Shown here piece after piece: positions 61,506 through 64,000 of a stretch of 64,000 nucleotides of DNA. The DNA lies in contig NC_021017.1 of the NCBI RefSeq assembly GCF_000210075.1, positions 2,912,474 to 2,976,473 on the forward strand, read 5' to 3'. A program made the position numbers and the translations under genes. This stretch comes from Bacteroides xylanisolvens XB1A (lineage in GTDB: Bacteria; Bacteroidota; Bacteroidia; Bacteroidales; Bacteroidaceae). The number at the start of each line of letters is the position of its first letter. Within the stretch, counting starts at the first letter, position 1. Below the pieces are notes generated by a model that was not told the DNA's origin, made no database searches, and worked only from the letters and a program-made list of their open reading frames with translations.

Positions 61506-62684
61506 TTATCGTTTTATCCTGTTGTTCCTTTCGGTTTTTTCGACCCTGTTCCTTTTTACTCTCTCCGGAGTGCCGTATCCCCGTACCAGAAAATCCGTCC
61601 TTAAGATACGGTCCGACTTCTCCCGCATCTCCTCCAGTATTTTTTCCATGCTGTCCCCCTTGGAAAGGCCGTTCACGCAATCATCCATCCTCCTGACGAA
61701 TTCCTTGAACCGGAAATGGTAGGCGAAAGCCGGATCGAGGATGATGTCCCTGTCGAAGTGCTTCTGCAGGGTGAGCAGCCGGCAGATATCCCTGTTGTTC
61801 CCTTCCGGCCGGCAGCCGGAGAAGTCCTCCAGGCGGCGGTATTCCGTATCGGAAGGGGCCATGTCCGTGGCGAATTCCAACACCCATCCTTTCTTTTCCG
61901 ACGCCCCGATATCGGCGTACGCGTCGAAAAGGTCGAATATGTACCTGCCTGTTTCCGCCTCTTTCCGGAAGGCGGTGTCGGTGAGCCCGTACAGCCTTCC
62001 GGAAGGGGAATCCACGCGGTATTGCCTGACGGGACCGGAAGGCGCGTGCATCGAGAAATAGTTCCCCAGCAGGAACTTATAGAAGTTTTCGGTCCCTTCC
62101 CTTCCGATGTCGCCGCCGCTGAACACCAGTACACCTTTGGGAGTCTCGATGACGCGCAGGGGCAGCTTGTACCCGGGGATGTATTTGTACCTTGCGGCCA
62201 GCCCGTCCTGCCGTCGGCGGAACTCCACGAGCCGGTCGATCTGCCCGGCATCGAGACGGAGAATGCCGCCCGGTTCCACAGACAGCCCTTCGGAGCGTAT
62301 GAAGACCATGTCGCGCAGGTTGACACTTACCACCGGCTTCAGCCTGTTCCTTTTGATATGGGGCAGCAGCATGCCGGTGATATACTCTTTGACGGGGGTA
62401 TCCCGATAAAAGGGAGGAAGGCCGGACATGCGGGGGAAGCGGTAGACCTCCATACGGGTGTCAGGAATGAATGCCGATATCCGGGCGGTCTCCACCCCGA
62501 CATGCAGGAGGCTGAGGAACTGGCAGGTCATGCCCTTCCGGTCCGGGTCGACAGGATAAAGCTGGTAGGAGGAGTCGGCATGGGGCTTCTCCCTGCCCGT
62601 CTCGTAGCAGACAAGGAGACCGCCTGCGCCGTCCTCTCGGAACAGCCCTTCCAGCTGCCTGATGTTCTCATTTGCGGATGTCAT
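61506..62684 (-). CDS. Element family protein F
   Basis: This 392-residue protein shares with protein E the N-terminal region (ISAFIPDTRMEVYRFPRMSGLPPF, then EYITGMLLPHI, about 65-120). The family core is more diverged: VIETPKGVLVFSGGDIGREGTENFYKFLLGNYFSMHAPSG (about 175-215), losing the ADHYFDPH histidines apart from MHAP. The C-terminal motif is SDRILRTDFLVRGYGTPERVK, close to that of protein B, and a basic Arg/Lys/Asn tail follows (ERNNRIKR). It starts 6 bp after the DUF4099/DUF3945 gene stop and ends 4 bp before protein E. Function unknown. Confidence 0.75.
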   Translation of the reverse strand: MTSANENIRQLEGLFREDGAGGLLVCYETGREKPHADSSYQLYPVDPDRKGMTCQFLSLLHVGVETARISAFIPDTRMEVYRFPRMSGLPPFYRDTPVKEYITGMLLPHIKRNRLKPVVSVNLRDMVFIRSEGLSVEPGGILRLDAGQIDRLVEFRRRQDGLAARYKYIPGYKLPLRVIETPKGVLVFSGGDIGREGTENFYKFLLGNYFSMHAPSGPVRQYRVDSPSGRLYGLTDTAFRKEAETGRYIFDLFDAYADIGASEKKGWVLEFATDMAPSDTEYRRLEDFSGCRPEGNNRDICRLLTLQKHFDRDIILDPAFAYHFRFKEFVRRMDDCVNGLSKGDSMEKILEEMREKSDRILRTDFLVRGYGTPERVKRNRVEKTERNNRIKR

Positions 62685-62690
62685 GGCCGG

Positions 62691-63770
62691 TTACATTTTG
62701 GGGGTTATGGTCTGTCTGGTCCGTCTGGCCGGTTTCCCGGCAGTCTCCTTAAGGCCGGCCGTCTGTTCCTGCCCCTGTTTTTTCTCCGGCTTGAGGGTAC
62801 TGCGTTCCCACAGGAATTCCGTACCGCGTTCGGCAGCACTCATCTGGATGGAGGTCCGGTACACCTTCCCGTTCGAGGACTTGAACTCGATGGGTATCTC
62901 TTTTCCTGCGGCGTAGTCGGCGTATTCCTTGTCGCTCAGCGCATAGTCCTTTATCTTGCGCGGACAGCGTGCCTGGTCTGCCGGAAGGAAGAACATCTCG
63001 TTGGTCACCGGGTCCTTGGACAGGTAGCAGGGCTTCGTTTCCCTGGTACGGTAGTCCGTGACCAGGTTGACAATCCGGCCCGCGTTGCCGGTACGGTTCA
63101 ATGCCTCCAGCACATCCTCCTCCAGTTTGTATCCCCGGTATTCCTGTCCGACTTTCGGTGCCTGGCGGATGAAGTGCAGGTCGAACTTGACCGCCCCGTT
63201 CTCGTCGCGGAAGAGCGAGAGCTTGGCATCCCCCTTCTGACGTCCCAGCTCGGTGTTCATGGAGATGTCATAGGCTATGCCGGACTGCCTGCCCTGCAGC
63301 AGTTTTTCCATATCGCCCGTCTGTTTGAGCACCTCCGGGGTAAGGCCGTAACGCTCCGCCTGCTGCCAGTTGATCTCCCGTTCGTTGAAGAAATGGTTGT
63401 TGTAGATTCGGTTGTTCTTGGAAAGTTCGCGGCGGACGGCCTCGTTCTCGGGGCGTTGGGCCTCCTCGATTTTCCTGGCGGCCTGTTCCACCGGGGTGTT
63501 TTCCTCCATCCGGTAAAGGGAGAAACGTGTGGGGTTGTTGTACTGGTAGAGGAAGTTCTTCCCGAAGTTGGTGAAGAAATTCCCGAAGCGGTCCACGCGG
63601 ACGAACTGCCCCTTGTTCCGTTCGCTGGCCTCGAGCGTCTCCAGCTCACCGTTTGCCGCGATGCCCTTGACGCCTTTCGCCTTCTGTTCCTTCTTGTCGT
63701 AAGCCATCAGGTAACCCTGTTCCTGAGTGGCGTTTTCGCTGCCTTGAGCAGCGGGATTTACTTCTTGCAT
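62691..63770 (-). CDS. DUF4099/DUF3945 domain protein
   Basis: This 359-residue protein belongs to the DUF4099/DUF3945 group found in Bacteroides conjugative and mobilisable elements, often near topoisomerase genes, with no proven function. Visible features are a first region with QFVRVDRFGNFFTNFGKNFLYQY (about 50-75), the DUF4099 helix FNEREINWQQAERYGLTPEVLKQ (about 127-150) and the DUF3945-like half with LSDKEYADYAAGKEIPIEFKS. Its C-terminal tail is basic and ends RQTITPKM, like those of its operon mates. I start at MQEVNPAAQG (63770); an in-frame Met at 63830 is less likely. It is the first gene of the minus-strand operon. Confidence 0.8.
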   Translation of the reverse strand: MQEVNPAAQGSENATQEQGYLMAYDKKEQKAKGVKGIAANGELETLEASERNKGQFVRVDRFGNFFTNFGKNFLYQYNNPTRFSLYRMEENTPVEQAARKIEEAQRPENEAVRRELSKNNRIYNNHFFNEREINWQQAERYGLTPEVLKQTGDMEKLLQGRQSGIAYDISMNTELGRQKGDAKLSLFRDENGAVKFDLHFIRQAPKVGQEYRGYKLEEDVLEALNRTGNAGRIVNLVTDYRTRETKPCYLSKDPVTNEMFFLPADQARCPRKIKDYALSDKEYADYAAGKEIPIEFKSSNGKVYRTSIQMSAAERGTEFLWERSTLKPEKKQGQEQTAGLKETAGKPARRTRQTITPKM

Positions 63771-63844
63771 GACTGTTAAATTTAAAGGTGAATGAATCAT
63801 TTCGGGAGGTAAAATTAGTATCTTCGCCATTAAATAAATTGATT

Positions 63845-63976
63845 ATGAGGAAGTTGTCATTAATAGTCATGTTTTGTCACCTTTTGTCACTTTCCGCCTG
63901 CCTGGAGGATGGGGGAAAAACGGCGGAAGGCGGCGGGGAAATGTTAAACGGGCATGTCCGGGAACCGGGGAAATGA
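63845..63976 (+). CDS. Small putative lipoprotein (43 aa)
   Basis: A 43-codon frame encodes a basic start, a hydrophobic stretch and a lipobox-like LSLSACLEDG (Cys19), then a Gly/Glu-rich mature part of only about 25 residues. Entry-exclusion and lysis-type lipoproteins are of this kind, but no family is recognised. It is divergent from the DUF4099/DUF3945 gene with 74 bp between starts. It could also be the beginning of a larger gene that extends out of the window after a frameshift, which cannot be judged here. Confidence 0.4.
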   Translation: MRKLSLIVMFCHLLSLSACLEDGGKTAEGGGEMLNGHVREPGK

Positions 63977-64000
63977 GCGGAGGAATGAGGGCTGCGGCGG

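Larger units (their letters stand above)
49740..64000. mobile_element. Integrative element, left portion (CTnDOT-like excision module)
   Basis: From about 49740 to the right edge the DNA is clearly richer in G+C than the host and codon use changes accordingly. It carries a tyrosine recombinase near the junction, two HTH excisionase-type genes, a RibD/DHFR-like gene and a topoisomerase III gene, which is the order and content of CTnDOT-like excision modules (xis2c, xis2d, orf3, exc). A DUF4099/DUF3945 gene typical of Bacteroides conjugative elements closes the visible part. No relaxase or type IV secretion genes are visible, so whether it is conjugative or only mobilisable is not known. The right end is outside the window. 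Confidence 0.8.

Noticed and set aside
61716..63779. Long plus-strand open frame of 687 codons
   Set aside because: It runs antisense across two well-supported minus-strand genes in G+C-rich DNA, where stop codons are rare in the mirror frame. Its sequence has no domain and the opposite frames show family motifs.

Overview
The window looks like a chromosomal segment of a gut Bacteroides (inference; the B. thetaiotaomicron/ovatus group would fit). The reasons are AT-rich intergenic DNA, promoters of the Bacteroides type (TTTG - about 20 nt - TAnnTTTG), a SusC/SusD operon with its own ECF sigma/FecR pair, and families confined to or typical of Bacteroidales (DUF3836, DUF4843, PKD-like lipoprotein, DUF2723). 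At about 49.74 kb it changes abruptly into a G+C-rich integrative element that runs off the right edge.

Region 1 (0.6-16.1 kb, nearly all minus strand) is housekeeping and envelope: a CE4 polysaccharide deacetylase, a large DUF2723 membrane glycosyltransferase-like protein, a zinc-type ABC ATPase and His-rich binding lipoprotein with no permease next to them, MnmD, a YqaA/DedA-like protein, a membrane protein, PurD, a DPP-IV-like S9 peptidase, an ORF6N protein, an RlmL-like rRNA methyltransferase with an Arg/Gly repeat tail, and CysE. Region 2 (16.2-31.3 kb): a TPR histidine kinase with its LytTR regulator, DUF3836, PolA with a structured 3' region, a polyprenyl diphosphate synthase, DUF1266, DeoC, a MazG-like protein, Dtd, UvrC, Apt and MnmG. 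A near-perfect parS site lies between apt and mnmG.

Region 3 (31.3-32.65 kb) has no large gene. It holds a strong promoter followed by a short terminated transcript and an exact 22-bp-period palindrome array. A second 22-bp-phased array fills the gap at 4.94-5.26 kb. Region 4 (32.65-49.77 kb) is one plus-strand locus: ECF sigma, FecR anti-sigma, SusC, SusD, two surface-type lipoproteins and three S9 peptidases. It is read here as a peptide-acquisition system. Its last small gene is cut off by the element.

Region 5 (49.74-64 kb) is the element. It carries a tyrosine recombinase, two excisionase-type HTH genes (one broken), a structured leader before a RibD/DHFR-like gene, a broken topoisomerase III gene, then seven uncharacterised genes and a DUF4099/DUF3945 gene, tightly packed on the minus strand. 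Six of the seven share a core and C-terminal motif and look like a tandemly amplified family, and nearly all the products end in a basic tail. The two broken genes carry the same kind of lesion, TGA where a Trp codon is expected. No tRNA, rRNA or CRISPR array was recognised.
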